Shown here one piece after another: positions 1-7,908 of a DNA stretch of 63,361 nt. Source of the DNA: Macromonas bipunctata (lineage in GTDB: Bacteria > Pseudomonadota > Gammaproteobacteria > Burkholderiales > Burkholderiaceae_C). The stretch covers positions 1 to 63,361 of the forward strand of contig NZ_NWBQ01000030.1 in the NCBI RefSeq assembly GCF_002837135.1, given 5' to 3'. Numbering within the stretch: position 1 is the first letter of the stretch; each line of letters opens with the position of its first letter. The notes under the pieces were generated by a model that ran no database searches, had not been told where the DNA came from, and was given only the letters and a program-made list of their open reading frames with translations. The position numbers and the translations under genes were made by a program.

Positions 1-75
1 CGGGACGTGAACGCGGCCAAAAACATTCTCGCGGCGGGGCATCGCCGTCTGGCAGCAGGAATCCCCGTCCTTTAA
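1..75 (+). CDS. tnpB: C-terminal end of an IS200/IS605-family TnpB (OrfB) protein, cut by the window edge
   Basis: Only the last 24 codons are visible, open to the left edge and ending in TAA at 73-75. The reading begins RDVNAAKNIL, which matches the conserved C-terminal catalytic block of TnpB (D-x-N-A-A-x-N), the RNA-guided nuclease family encoded by IS200/IS605 elements. The stop codon falls inside the loop of a GC-rich hairpin (63-82), as is usual for the right ends of these elements, where the guide RNA overlaps the 3' end of the gene. Whether the gene is complete to the left cannot be seen. The call is strong for the family but nothing can be said about activity. Confidence 0.8.
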   Translation, partial: RDVNAAKNILAAGHRRLAAGIPVL

Positions 76-90
76 GGCGGGGAGGATGTC
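63..90 (+). mobile_element. Right-end hairpin of an IS200/IS605-type element
   Basis: CCCCG-T-CC pairs with GG-CGGGG around a TTTAA loop (63-82), followed by AGGATGTC (83-90). A subterminal imperfect hairpin directly overlapping the tnpB stop is the typical end of this IS family. These ends are recognised as single-stranded hairpins by TnpA and also form part of the TnpB guide RNA scaffold. The exact element boundary and the flanking target cannot be set without the left end. Confidence 0.65.
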
Positions 91-184
91 AATTGTGCGG
101 GCTTTGCTGGCAGCGCACCCGGTACAAACAGCGGGCTAAAGTGTCAGCCCGGGCTTGAGATATATGTGGGTTAGGTGCCGGGTA
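91..184. other. Short spacer between the IS end and rpsT
   Basis: No gene is seen. It holds an inverted repeat CGGGCT/AGCCCG (132-137 and 146-151, 8-nt loop). On the minus strand this lies just downstream of rpsT, but no T-tract follows it, so a terminator role is weak. Confidence 0.4.
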
Positions 185-484
185 TCAGGCAGCGGCCAGC
201 GCCAGTGCCTTGACCTTGGCCGACAGGCGGCTCTTGTCGCGGGCAGCCTTGTTCTTGTGGAAGATGCCCTTGTCGGCAATGATGTCCACCACGGCTTGCA
301 TCTTGGAGAACAGTTCGGTCGCCTTGGTCTTGTCGCCGGCCAGCACGGCCTTCTCGACGTTCTTGACGGCGGTGCGGTACTTGGAACGCAGCGAGCTGTT
401 GGCGGCGTTCAGCTTGACGTCTTGGCGGGCGCGCTTGCGGCCAGAGGCCAGACGGGGGTTCTTTTTCTTCGGCTTGGTTGCCAT
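185..484 (-). CDS. rpsT: 30S ribosomal protein S20
   Basis: S20 binds 16S rRNA near helices 9 and 44 and is needed for small-subunit assembly. The 99-residue product has the full family pattern: a very basic N-terminus ([20 protein letters not shown]), then [17 protein letters not shown], and an Ala/Lys-rich helix at the end. Length is slightly above the usual 87-90 residues because of the Ala/Leu tail. The start ATG at 484 is preceded by an AAGGAA Shine-Dalgarno. It is a single-gene unit transcribed away from the desaturase, as rpsT usually is. Confidence 0.97.
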   Translation of the reverse strand: MATKPKKKNPRLASGRKRARQDVKLNAANSSLRSKYRTAVKNVEKAVLAGDKTKATELFSKMQAVVDIIADKGIFHKNKAARDKSRLSAKVKALALAAA

Positions 485-530
485 GATTTAAATTCCTTGA
501 GGGTTTGTGGATGTTGCCAGCAAACCGCGC

Positions 531-536
531 ATTATA
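531..536 (-). promoter_or_regulatory. Probable -10 element (TATAAT) of the rpsT promoter
   Basis: A perfect TATAAT on the minus strand lies about 47 nt upstream of the rpsT start codon. No good -35 hexamer is visible at 16-18 bp. The position fits a normal leader carrying the AAGGAA ribosome site. Confidence 0.55.
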
Positions 537-599
537 AACGCTGACCGCCACTGCGGCCAGCGTTTGATGTAGGTCAACACCCGCGCTGCACACTGGCAC

Positions 600-605
600 T
601 AGTAT
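600..605 (+). promoter_or_regulatory. Possible -10 (TAGTAT) placed for a leaderless desaturase mRNA
   Basis: TAGTAT (4 of 6 consensus bases) ends 8 nt before the ATG at 614. No Shine-Dalgarno precedes that ATG. See the leaderless-transcript finding. Confidence 0.3.
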
Positions 606-613
606 CGCCGTCC

Positions 614-1720
614 ATGATGTCGTCCGATACCTCCGCCTCTTCCTACGCCGCGCCCGAGCCGATTGCGCCGGGGGCGCCCATGCCGCACCGCAAGATCATC
701 CGCAGCTGGCTCACGCCGCTGGCCGAGCGCCGCACCGGCCTGGGGGTGGCGCTGCTGTTGCTGGATCTGGCCATCTACGCTGCGCTGCTGGTGGGCACGG
801 TGGTGTTGAGCGCCTGGTGGGCCAAGCTGCTGTGCGGCGTGGTGGCCGGCTTCTGGATCGGGCGCCTGTTCATCATCGGCCACGACGCCTGCCACCAGAG
901 CTACACCCCGCACCGGGGCCTCAACCGCTGGCTCGGCCGCATCGCCTTCATGCCGTCGCTCACGCCCTACAGCCTGTGGGAGGTCGGCCACAACGTGGTG
1001 CACCACGGCTACACCAACCTCAAGGGGGTGGACTTTGTCTGGGCGCCGTGGACCAAACAAGAATTCGAGGCCTTGCCACCACGCCGCCGCGCGCTGGAGC
1101 GCCTGTACCGCAGCGGCTGGGGCCCGGCGTTCTACTACCTGATCGAGATGTGGTGGCTGCGCATGTACTTTCCGCGCAAGACCTACATGGGCACGCGCCG
1201 CCCCGAATTTCTGTGGGACAACGTGCTGGTGAGCGCCGTGGGCGTGTTGTGGATTGCGGGCATGGCCGCCGCCGCCTGGTGGACGGGCCAGTCGGTGCTG
1301 CTGCAGCTGCTGATGGGTTTTGTGGTGCCGTTCCTGTTCTGGAATGCCATGATCGGTTTTGTGGTGTACGTGCACCACACCCACACCAGCGTGCAATGGC
1401 ACGATGAAAAGGCCGCCTGGGCCAAGGCCGCACCGTTCGTGTCCACCACCGTACATTTGACGTTTCCGTGGCGCTGGGGCGGCCTGATGCACCACATCAT
1501 GGAGCACACCGCGCACCACGTGGACATGAGCGTGCCGCTGTACCAGCTCAAGGAAGCGCAAAAAGTGCTGGAAGACGCGCTGCCCGAGCGCATCATCGTC
1601 CAGCGTTTCAGCTGGCGCTGGTACTTTGACACCGCACGCAAGTGCAAGCTGTACGACTTCACGCGCCGCTGCTGGACCGACTTCCAGGGCCAGGCCACCA
1701 GCGTCCCGGCCTCGGCATAA
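614..1720 (+). CDS. Membrane fatty-acid desaturase
   Basis: A di-iron membrane desaturase that introduces double bonds into acyl chains, probably of membrane lipids. All three histidine boxes are present: HDACH (residues 90-94), HNVVHH (126-131) and HTAHH (298-302), plus another His-rich stretch near YVHHTH. Hydrophobic segments lie around residues 42-68, 70-90 and 210-255, giving the usual hairpin topology around the cytoplasmic iron site. The 368-residue length is normal for the plant/cyanobacterial-type acyl-lipid (omega-6-like) branch. ATG codons at 614 and 617 are both possible starts; neither has a Shine-Dalgarno. Regioselectivity cannot be read from sequence. It stands alone, divergent from rpsT. 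Confidence 0.88.
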   Translation: MMSSDTSASSYAAPEPIAPGAPMPHRKIIRSWLTPLAERRTGLGVALLLLDLAIYAALLVGTVVLSAWWAKLLCGVVAGFWIGRLFIIGHDACHQSYTPHRGLNRWLGRIAFMPSLTPYSLWEVGHNVVHHGYTNLKGVDFVWAPWTKQEFEALPPRRRALERLYRSGWGPAFYYLIEMWWLRMYFPRKTYMGTRRPEFLWDNVLVSAVGVLWIAGMAAAAWWTGQSVLLQLLMGFVVPFLFWNAMIGFVVYVHHTHTSVQWHDEKAAWAKAAPFVSTTVHLTFPWRWGGLMHHIMEHTAHHVDMSVPLYQLKEAQKVLEDALPERIIVQRFSWRWYFDTARKCKLYDFTRRCWTDFQGQATSVPASA

Positions 1721-1744
1721 GCCCGACGCCACGCCAGCTGCAAC

Positions 1745-1765
1745 GGGGGCCACGGGCCCCCATTT
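1745..1765 (+). terminator. Probable rho-independent terminator after the desaturase gene
   Basis: GGGGGCC-ACG-GGCCCCC forms a 7-bp stem (1745-1761) followed by ATTT. It is 24 nt downstream of the desaturase stop. The T-tract is short, so efficiency is uncertain. Confidence 0.5.
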
Positions 1766-1803
1766 CCGTTGCGGCAATGCGCGCACGTTGTGCCCCAAGG
1801 TGC

Positions 1804-1809
1804 GACAAT
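1804..1809 (+). promoter_or_regulatory. Possible -10 (GACAAT) just upstream of the rhlE start
   Basis: GACAAT ends 10 nt before the ATG at 1820, and no Shine-Dalgarno lies between. If used, the leader would be only a few nucleotides. Confidence 0.3.
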
Positions 1810-1819
1810 ACGAGCTTAC

Positions 1820-3271
1820 ATGACCCAAAAATCCTTTTCTGAATTGATGCTGGCCGAGCCGCTGGCACGTGCGGTGGCCGACATGGGCTACACCGCCATG
1901 ACCCCGATCCAGGCGCAGGCCATCCCGGTGGTGTTGCAGGGCCGCGACGTCATGGGCGCTGCCCAGACCGGCACCGGCAAGACCGCCGCGTTCTCGCTGC
2001 CCCTGCTGCAACGCCTGCTCAAGCACGCCAGCACCTCCACCTCGCCTGCACGGCATCCGGTGCGGGCCTTGGTGCTGCTGCCCACGCGCGAGTTGGCCGA
2101 CCAGGTGGCGCAGCAGCTGCAGCAGTACGCCCAGCACACGCCGCTGCGCACGGCGGTGGTGTTTGGTGGCACCGACATCAAGCCCCAGGCCCTGACGCTG
2201 CGCCAAGGGGTGGAAGTGCTGGTGGCCACGCCAGGCCGCCTGCTGGATCACATCGAATCCAAGAACTGCGCCCTGCACCAGGTGGAATACGTGGTGCTGG
2301 ATGAGGCCGACCGCATGCTTGACATCGGCTTTCTGCCTGCGCTGGAACGCATCCTGAGCTACCTGCCCAAGCAGCGCACCACGCTGCTGTTCTCGGCCAC
2401 GTTCTCGCCCGAGATCAAGCGTCTGGCCAGCAGCTACCTGCAAGACCCGGTCACGGTCGAGGTGTCGCGCTCCAACGCCACCGCTTCCACGGTGGAGCAA
2501 CGTTTCTTCCAGGTCGATGACGACGACAAGCGCGCCGCCATCGCCCAGCTGATGCGCGAGAAGGCCATCCGCCAAGCGTTCGTGTTCGTCAACAGCAAGC
2601 TGGGCTGTGCCCGGCTGGCGCGCAGCCTGGAGCGCGAGGGCCTCAAGACCGCCGCCCTGCACGGCGACAAGAGCCAGGACGAGCGCACCAAGGCGCTGGA
2701 AGCCTTCAAGGCGGGCGAGGTGGAGCTGCTGGTGTGTACCGATGTGGCCGCGCGCGGTCTCGACATCAAGGACGTGCCGGGCGTGTTCAACTTCGACATC
2801 CCGTTCAACGCCGAGGACTACGTCCACCGCATAGGCCGCACCGGCCGTGCCGGGGCCTCTGGGCTGGCGGTGTCGTTCGTCACCGCGCGCGACGCCAAGG
2901 CACTGGCCGACATTGGCAAGCTGATCGGCAAGAAGGTCGAGGTGGAAGCCCTGGAGCTGGCGCGCGACCGCCGCCCCACCGGCCGCATCAACGACGGCCA
3001 GCGCCTGTGGCACGACGAGCGCAACCGCAGCGAACGCCCGGCCCCCGCCGAGCGCGCCCCGCGCTACAGCAGCCGCCCCAGCCGCGCTCCGGTCGATCCG
3101 TTTTTTGACAAGCCATATGAGCCCGCGCCCAGCGCCGCCGAGGCCAAGCCCGCCTGGGAGGCCGCCAGCCAGCCCACCACGGCGCGCGGCGTGTCGCCGT
3201 ACATCAAGTCGCGGCGCAAGGTGGCGGCGCTGTTCAAGAGCCTGCCCGTGGCGGAGCAGGCCGACGCCTAA
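1820..3271 (+). CDS. rhlE: DEAD-box ATP-dependent RNA helicase, RhlE type
   Basis: RhlE-type helicases remodel RNA during ribosome maturation and mRNA decay. The 483-residue protein shows the Q motif (F-x-E...TPIQ), Walker A AQTGTGKT (48-55), PTRELADQ, the DEAD box VLDEADRMLD, the SAT motif LFSATF, and the C-terminal HRIGRTGRAG. The tail after about residue 390 is rich in Arg, Pro and Ala and probably disordered, as is common for RNA contact. I chose ATG 1820 because the family starts right before SFSEL; an in-frame start at 1769 would add an unrelated 17-residue stretch. It overlaps the end of apaH by 4 nt in convergent orientation. Confidence 0.93.
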   Translation: MTQKSFSELMLAEPLARAVADMGYTAMTPIQAQAIPVVLQGRDVMGAAQTGTGKTAAFSLPLLQRLLKHASTSTSPARHPVRALVLLPTRELADQVAQQLQQYAQHTPLRTAVVFGGTDIKPQALTLRQGVEVLVATPGRLLDHIESKNCALHQVEYVVLDEADRMLDIGFLPALERILSYLPKQRTTLLFSATFSPEIKRLASSYLQDPVTVEVSRSNATASTVEQRFFQVDDDDKRAAIAQLMREKAIRQAFVFVNSKLGCARLARSLEREGLKTAALHGDKSQDERTKALEAFKAGEVELLVCTDVAARGLDIKDVPGVFNFDIPFNAEDYVHRIGRTGRAGASGLAVSFVTARDAKALADIGKLIGKKVEVEALELARDRRPTGRINDGQRLWHDERNRSERPAPAERAPRYSSRPSRAPVDPFFDKPYEPAPSAAEAKPAWEAASQPTTARGVSPYIKSRRKVAALFKSLPVAEQADA

Positions 3272-4128
3272 CGCTTGTTGTTGATCCCAGGCCGCTGCGC
3301 CTGCGGGCAGGGCACCTGGATCAGGCTGACTGCGCCGGGCGTGCCCGGGCTGGCGGTGCCAGACAGGCACGCCGCCGTCAGGCAACCGCCCCAGACGCAG
3401 CCGGTATCGAGCGCCAGCAGATTGGGGCGTTGCAACAGCCCCAGCGTGGACCAGTGGCCAAACGCGATGGGGGTGTCGGCACTGCGCCGGTTGGGCACAT
3501 CAAACCACGGCATGAAGCCGCCGGGCGCGGCCCCGGCGCTGTCTTTGGTGTCGAATTCCATCACGCCATTGGCGCTGCAAAAACGCAAGCGCGTCAGGGC
3601 ATTCACCACCACGCGCCAGCGGTCATGGCCCTGCCAGCCGTCATGCCAGTGGTCGGGCTGGTTGCCGTACATGTGGCGCAGCCAGTGCGGGCCGTCGCTG
3701 CTGCGCAGCATGACCGATACTTCATCGGCCAGCGCCACGGTTTGCGCGGCACTCCATTGCGGCAACACGCCCGCATGCACCAGCAGCCAACCCTGCGTTT
3801 GCAGGGCCAGCGGGCGCTGGTGCAGCCAGTGCAGCAGCGCGTCGCGGTCGGGGGCGTGCAGGATGGCGTCCAGCGTGTCGCTGCGGTGCAGCGGGCGCGC
3901 CCCGGCCGCCACCGCCAGCAGGTGCAGGTCGTGGTTGCCCAGCAGGCAGTGCGCCGAGGTGCCCAGCGCCACCAGGCGGCGCAGCACCGCCAGCGAATCC
4001 GGCCCCCGGTTCACCAGGTCGCCCAGCAGGTACAGCGTGTCGCGGCTGGCGGAAAAGTCGATCGCATCGAGCAGACGTTGCAGCGGCTGGTCGCAGCCTT
4101 GCACGTCGCCAATCAGGTAAGTGGCCAT
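3268..4128 (-). CDS. apaH: Symmetrical bis(5'-nucleosyl)-tetraphosphatase
   Basis: ApaH hydrolyses Ap4A to two ADP and also removes Np4 caps from RNA. The 286-residue protein has the calcineurin-like phosphoesterase motifs in order: YLIGDVQGC at residues 4-12, LGDLVNRGPDS near 35-46, and LLGNHDLHLL near 62-71, with later His motifs for the di-metal site. Length fits the family (about 270-280). The start ATG has no Shine-Dalgarno but a CATAAT element lies 6 nt upstream. It converges on and overlaps rhlE by 4 nt. Confidence 0.95.
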   Translation of the reverse strand: MATYLIGDVQGCDQPLQRLLDAIDFSASRDTLYLLGDLVNRGPDSLAVLRRLVALGTSAHCLLGNHDLHLLAVAAGARPLHRSDTLDAILHAPDRDALLHWLHQRPLALQTQGWLLVHAGVLPQWSAAQTVALADEVSVMLRSSDGPHWLRHMYGNQPDHWHDGWQGHDRWRVVVNALTRLRFCSANGVMEFDTKDSAGAAPGGFMPWFDVPNRRSADTPIAFGHWSTLGLLQRPNLLALDTGCVWGGCLTAACLSGTASPGTPGAVSLIQVPCPQAQRPGINNKR

Positions 4129-4134
4129 GAACGG

Positions 4135-4140
4135 ATTATG
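4135..4140 (-). promoter_or_regulatory. -10 element (CATAAT) for a probably leaderless apaH transcript
   Basis: CATAAT (5 of 6 consensus) on the minus strand is separated from the apaH ATG by only 6 nt (CCGTTC). Transcription would be expected to start at or next to the A of ATG. No Shine-Dalgarno exists in this interval. Confidence 0.45.
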
Positions 4141-4188
4141 GGTGCTAAGATACCCCTATCCCTATTTTTTCGATACAGGAGTTGCCAC

Positions 4189-4542
4189 ATGAGCACGTTC
4201 GACCACGCCAGCCTGACCAAGGACATCAACCAGGCACTGGGCACTTTCCGCAAGTCGCAGTCCGAGACCATGCGCGGCTTTGCGCAGCTGGCGCAGGCGT
4301 CGATGGCTGAAGGGGCGGTGAGCGCCAAGCACAAGGAGCTGATGGCGCTGGCGATTGGCGTCACGCAGCGTTGCTCGGGCTGCATCGGCTTTCACACCAA
4401 GGCGCTGCACAAGCTGGGCGCCACCCGCGCCGAGCTGGAAGAGACGCTGGCGGTGTGTGTGTACATGGGTGGCGGCCCGGCCCTGATGTACGCCTCGGAG
4501 GCGATTGCAGCGTGGGAGGCGCTGGAAGCGCCCGCCGCCTGA
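4189..4542 (+). CDS. AhpD-like carboxymuconolactone decarboxylase family protein
   Basis: A 117-residue all-helical protein of the CMD/AhpD superfamily. The redox-active signature RCSGCIGFH (residues 63-71) has the C-x2-C-x3-H arrangement of AhpD-like peroxidase or disulphide-reductase proteins, so thiol peroxidase-type activity is more likely than true decarboxylase activity. The start ATG at 4189 is set by a CAGGAG Shine-Dalgarno at 4176-4181; a much longer in-frame extension overlapping apaH was discarded. It is divergent from apaH and convergent with a cytochrome c gene. The physiological partner is unknown. Confidence 0.85.
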   Translation: MSTFDHASLTKDINQALGTFRKSQSETMRGFAQLAQASMAEGAVSAKHKELMALAIGVTQRCSGCIGFHTKALHKLGATRAELEETLAVCVYMGGGPALMYASEAIAAWEALEAPAA

Positions 4543-4585
4543 GGCCGGGGCGCTGCCGCAGCGGCGCCACACCAGCCCATCCGCA

Positions 4586-5248
4586 TCAACGGCTGCCGAG
4601 GTACTCTGCCACGGCGGCCATTTCGTCGTCGGTCATGGCGCGGGTGGTGGCGTGCATCTGGCCTTGGTCGTTGGTGCGACCGCCTTGGGCGAACTGGCGC
4701 AGCTGCTCGCGCAGGTAAGCCGGTGACTGGCCTGCCAGTCGTGGCAGATTTGCTTGCCCCAGTGCTTGCGGGCCGTGGCACGAGGCGCAGGCAGGCACGC
4801 CCGTGGCCGGGTTGCCCACGTGGTAGAGGTATTGCCCGCGCGCCGCCAGGTGCAACTGTGTGGCGGGCGTGCGCCCGGTGGGCTGGCGCTGGTAGAACTG
4901 GCCCAGAGCCAGCATCTCGTCCGGTGTCAGCGGGGTGGTGCTGTGCGCCATGGCGCTGCTGACGCGCCGGTCGTGCTGGAACGCCCCCAGCTGCTTGGCC
5001 AGGTATTCGGCGTTCTGCCCGGCCAGGCGCGGGAAGGTCAGATCCGCATTTTGGCCCTGGGTGCCGTGGCACGCCGCGCAGACCTGGGTGGCGATGCGCT
5101 GGGCGCGCGCCGGGGCGCTGTCGTGGCCGGTCTGTGCGCTGGCGTGGCCCGCCACAGCGCCCGCCAGCAGCAGGCCTACCGCCAGCCAAGGGCGCCGGCG
5201 CGTCGCTGGCCGGTGGGGCAGAGAGGGCTTCAGGAATGAACGCGGCAT
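4586..5248 (-). CDS. Periplasmic di-haem cytochrome c, c4-like
   Basis: An electron carrier of the periplasm. The 220-residue precursor starts with a basic region and hydrophobic segment (about residues 21-38, cleaved near ASAQ). Two c-type haem sites follow, CAACH (57-61) and CASCH (154-158), each in a repeat with the RLAGQ..YL..QL...R pattern typical of cytochrome c4. That family usually delivers electrons to terminal oxidases, so this could feed the same respiratory chain as the complex I further right. GGAGGA lies 6-7 nt before the ATG at 5248, a strong ribosome site. The gene is just downstream of ftsY on the same strand. Confidence 0.9.
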   Translation of the reverse strand: MPRSFLKPSLPHRPATRRRPWLAVGLLLAGAVAGHASAQTGHDSAPARAQRIATQVCAACHGTQGQNADLTFPRLAGQNAEYLAKQLGAFQHDRRVSSAMAHSTTPLTPDEMLALGQFYQRQPTGRTPATQLHLAARGQYLYHVGNPATGVPACASCHGPQALGQANLPRLAGQSPAYLREQLRQFAQGGRTNDQGQMHATTRAMTDDEMAAVAEYLGSR

Positions 5249-5287
5249 GGGGTTTCCTCCGTGGGTGGTCGGCGCACAGGGCGGGCT

Positions 5288-6418
5288 TCAGTTCAGCAGG
5301 GCTTGCGCAAATTCGCTGGCACTGAAGGTTTGCAGGTCTTCCAGTTTCTCGCCCACGCCGATGAAGTACACCGGTACGCTGCGCCCCGCTTGTTGCGCCC
5401 ACATCGCAATCGCGGCCAGCACGCCGCCCTTGGCGGTGCCGTCCAGCTTGGTCACGATCAGCCCGGTCAGGCCCAGGGCTTCGTCAAACGCCTTGACTTG
5501 GGCCAGCGCATTCTGGCCGGTGTTGCCGTCGATGACAAGCAGCACTTCGTGCGGCGCCGTGGCATCGGCTTTCTGCACCACGCGTTTGACCTTTTTCAGC
5601 TCTTCCATCAAGTGCAACTGGGTGGGCAGGCGGCCTGCGGTGTCCACGATCACCACATCGCGGCCACGGGCACGGCCTGCGCACACGGCGTCGTAGCTGA
5701 CGGCGGCAGGGTCGCCACCTTCTTGGCTGATGATGTCCACCGTGTTGCGGTCGGCCCAGACGTGCAGTTGCTCACGTGCGGCGGCGCGGAAGGTGTCGGC
5801 GGCGGCCAGCAGCACGCTGGCCCCGGCGTTGGAAAGGTGGCAGGTGAGTTTGCCGATGGTGGTGGTCTTGCCCGCACCGTTGACCCCAGCCACCATCATC
5901 ACCGTGGGGCCGTCGGGCTGGCCGCCGATGGCCAGGGCTTGCTCCAGCGGGCGCAGCAGGTCGGTGATGGCCTCGGCCAACAGGGTCTTGACCTGGGCCG
6001 GGTCGGTGGCCTTGGCGGCCTTGACGCGGCGTTTGAGGTCGTCGAGCAGGAATTGCGTGGCCTGGGTGCCGGTGTCGGCCAGCAGCAGCGCGGTTTCGAG
6101 CTCCTCGTACAGCGCGTCGTCGATCTTGGTGCCGGTGAACACTACCGCCAAGGTGGAGCCGGTTTTTTTCAGGCCCTGCTTGAGGCGGTTGAGCCAGCCT
6201 GCGCGCGCCGGGGCTTCGGGCTTGTCGGCGGGCTGCACCACCGCCAGGCTGGCGGAGCTGGCATCGCTGACCGCAGGTGCCTGGGGCGCCGGTGCCGGTG
6301 CAGCGGTGACAGCCGGTGCGGCGACGGGCGCGGGGGTGGGTGGGGTGTCTGCGGTGGACGGGGTGGCATCGGGCGCGGGGGCGCTGGAAAAGAATTTTTT
6401 CTTGAGGAAGCTGAACAT
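5288..6418 (-). CDS. ftsY: Signal recognition particle receptor FtsY
   Basis: FtsY is the membrane-associated SRP receptor that brings ribosome-nascent chain complexes to SecYEG. Of 376 residues, the first 65 or so are Ala/Pro-rich after a short basic-hydrophobic start (MFSFLKKKFF), replacing the acidic A domain of E. coli. The NG domain follows, with Walker A GVNGAGKT (178-185), the DTAGRLPTQ switch, and TKLDGTAKGG near the end. Length is typical for betaproteobacteria. It diverges from an M16 peptidase gene across 29 nt that contain a perfect palindrome (6431-6448). The cytochrome c gene follows on the same strand after 39 nt. Confidence 0.95.
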   Translation of the reverse strand: MFSFLKKKFFSSAPAPDATPSTADTPPTPAPVAAPAVTAAPAPAPQAPAVSDASSASLAVVQPADKPEAPARAGWLNRLKQGLKKTGSTLAVVFTGTKIDDALYEELETALLLADTGTQATQFLLDDLKRRVKAAKATDPAQVKTLLAEAITDLLRPLEQALAIGGQPDGPTVMMVAGVNGAGKTTTIGKLTCHLSNAGASVLLAAADTFRAAAREQLHVWADRNTVDIISQEGGDPAAVSYDAVCAGRARGRDVVIVDTAGRLPTQLHLMEELKKVKRVVQKADATAPHEVLLVIDGNTGQNALAQVKAFDEALGLTGLIVTKLDGTAKGGVLAAIAMWAQQAGRSVPVYFIGVGEKLEDLQTFSASEFAQALLN

Positions 6419-6430
6419 AGGGCGTGTTTC

Positions 6431-6448
6431 TAGAATCAGAGGATTCTA
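6431..6448. promoter_or_regulatory. Perfect palindrome between ftsY and the M16 peptidase gene, possible bidirectional promoter core
   Basis: TAGAATC-AGAG-GATTCTA: 7-bp arms with a 4-nt centre. Each strand carries TAGAAT, 5 of 6 matches to the -10 consensus, so the palindrome could drive transcription both ways. The AGAGGA Shine-Dalgarno of the M16 gene (6438-6443) spans the centre and right arm, and the right arm ends on the A of its ATG (6448). As RNA the same sequence could form a hairpin over the initiation region. Confidence 0.45.
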
Positions 6449-7908
6449 TGAAACCCTCGTTCCCCATGCTGTCTTTTGTCTTACGTGGTGCCGCGTGGGC
6501 ACTGCCTGCCGTGGCGCTGGCCCAGACGCCGTTGCCGCCGGGGCCGTCCGTGCCCGCTGCCGGGGCGGTGCCCGCGGTGTCGGCGCAGGCCGCTGCCCCC
6601 GCTGCGGGCGTACACACCTTCCGCCTGGCCAATGGCATGACGCTGGTGGTGCAGCTTGACCGGCGTGCCGCCACCGCCGTCCACATGCTGTGGGTGCGCG
6701 TGGGGGCGATGGACGAGGTGGACGGCACCTCGGGCGTGGCACACGTGCTGGAGCACATGATGTTCAAAGGCACGCCCAGCGTGCCGGAGGGTGAGTTCTC
6801 GCGCCGGGTGGCCGAACTGGGTGGGCGCGACAACGCCTTTACCAGCAACGACGTGACCGCTTACCACCAGCAAGTGCCCGCCGACCGGCTCGAAGCCGTG
6901 ATGCGCTTGGAGGCCGACCGCTTTGTCCACAACCGCTGGCCCGACGATGCGTTCCGACGCGAGATCGAGGTGATTAAAGAAGAACGCCGTCAGCGCGTGG
7001 AAGAGTCGCCCCAGGCGCGCATGTTCGAGGCGTTTGAGGCCGCCGCTTACCAGGTGCATCCGTACCGCCGTCCTATCATCGGCTGGATGAGCGATCTGCA
7101 CGCCATGACCCCGGACGATGTGCGCGATTTTTACCGCCGCTGGTACGTGCCCGCCAACGCCGCTGTGGTGGTGGTGGGCGATGTGGATGTGGCCCAAGTG
7201 CGCCGTTGGGCCGAACGTCACTATGGCCGCATCCCGGCCCGTGCGGTGCCCGCACGCAAGGTACCGCAAGAACTGCCACAAGCCGGGCCGCGCCGCATGG
7301 AATACCGTGCCACCGTCAAACAACCGCTGCTGGTGTTGGGCTACCCAGCGCCGCGCTTGCAGCATCCCAAGGCCACCGCCGCCAGCGACCAAGACGCGCT
7401 GGCGCTGGTGTTGCTGGCTGGGGTGTTGGATGGCCACAACGGCGCGCGCCTGTCGCGGGCGCTGGTGCGTGAACACAAGCTCGCCGACAGCGTACACGCC
7501 TCCTTCGGCCTGATGGGGCGTGGCCCGCAGCTGTTTACCCTGATGGCCGCCCCTGCTGAAGGGGTCGCCCCCGCCACGTTGGAAGCGGCCTTGCAAGCCG
7601 AGGTGCGCCGCATCGCGCAAGAAGGCGTGAGTGCGGCTGAACTGGAGCGTGTCAAGAACCAGTGGAGTGCGGGCCAGGTGTTCCAGCGCGATTCCCTGTT
7701 TGCCCAGGCGCGCGAGCTGGGGCAGCACTGGGTGCTGGACTGGCCGCTGGATGCGACCGACACCCTGCTGCGCCGCCTGCGCACCGTCACGCCCGAGCAG
7801 GTGCAGGCCGTGGCTGCCCGCTACTTTGACGAACGCCAGCTCACCGCCGGTTGGCTGCTGCCCGAAGCCGACACCACCGCCAACACCACCGGTACCGCCA
7901 CGCCATGA
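6448..7908 (+). CDS. M16 family zinc metallopeptidase (PqqL/pitrilysin type), catalytic partner
   Basis: A 486-residue exported peptidase. An N-terminal signal (MKPSFPMLSF to ALAQ, about residues 1-26) is followed by a low-complexity Pro/Ala linker to residue about 54. The inverted zinc motif H-V-L-E-H is at 99-103, with the downstream glutamates in EVIKEERRQRVEESPQ supplying the third ligand. Two M16 repeats make up the rest. ATG 6448 is chosen for its AGAGGA ribosome site. The next gene overlaps by 4 nt (ATGA) and encodes a related protein without the zinc motif; such pairs are known to act together as two-chain M16B peptidases. Substrate unknown; a periplasmic location is inferred from the signal. 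Confidence 0.9.
   Translation: MKPSFPMLSFVLRGAAWALPAVALAQTPLPPGPSVPAAGAVPAVSAQAAAPAAGVHTFRLANGMTLVVQLDRRAATAVHMLWVRVGAMDEVDGTSGVAHVLEHMMFKGTPSVPEGEFSRRVAELGGRDNAFTSNDVTAYHQQVPADRLEAVMRLEADRFVHNRWPDDAFRREIEVIKEERRQRVEESPQARMFEAFEAAAYQVHPYRRPIIGWMSDLHAMTPDDVRDFYRRWYVPANAAVVVVGDVDVAQVRRWAERHYGRIPARAVPARKVPQELPQAGPRRMEYRATVKQPLLVLGYPAPRLQHPKATAASDQDALALVLLAGVLDGHNGARLSRALVREHKLADSVHASFGLMGRGPQLFTLMAAPAEGVAPATLEAALQAEVRRIAQEGVSAAELERVKNQWSAGQVFQRDSLFAQARELGQHWVLDWPLDATDTLLRRLRTVTPEQVQAVAARYFDERQLTAGWLLPEADTTANTTGTATP

Noticed and set aside
599-3385. A 928-codon open frame on the minus strand across the desaturase and rhlE genes
   Set aside because: It is an antisense shadow of high-GC coding sequence; the translation is low-complexity His/Arg/Gly/Gln without any domain, while the plus strand has clear families.
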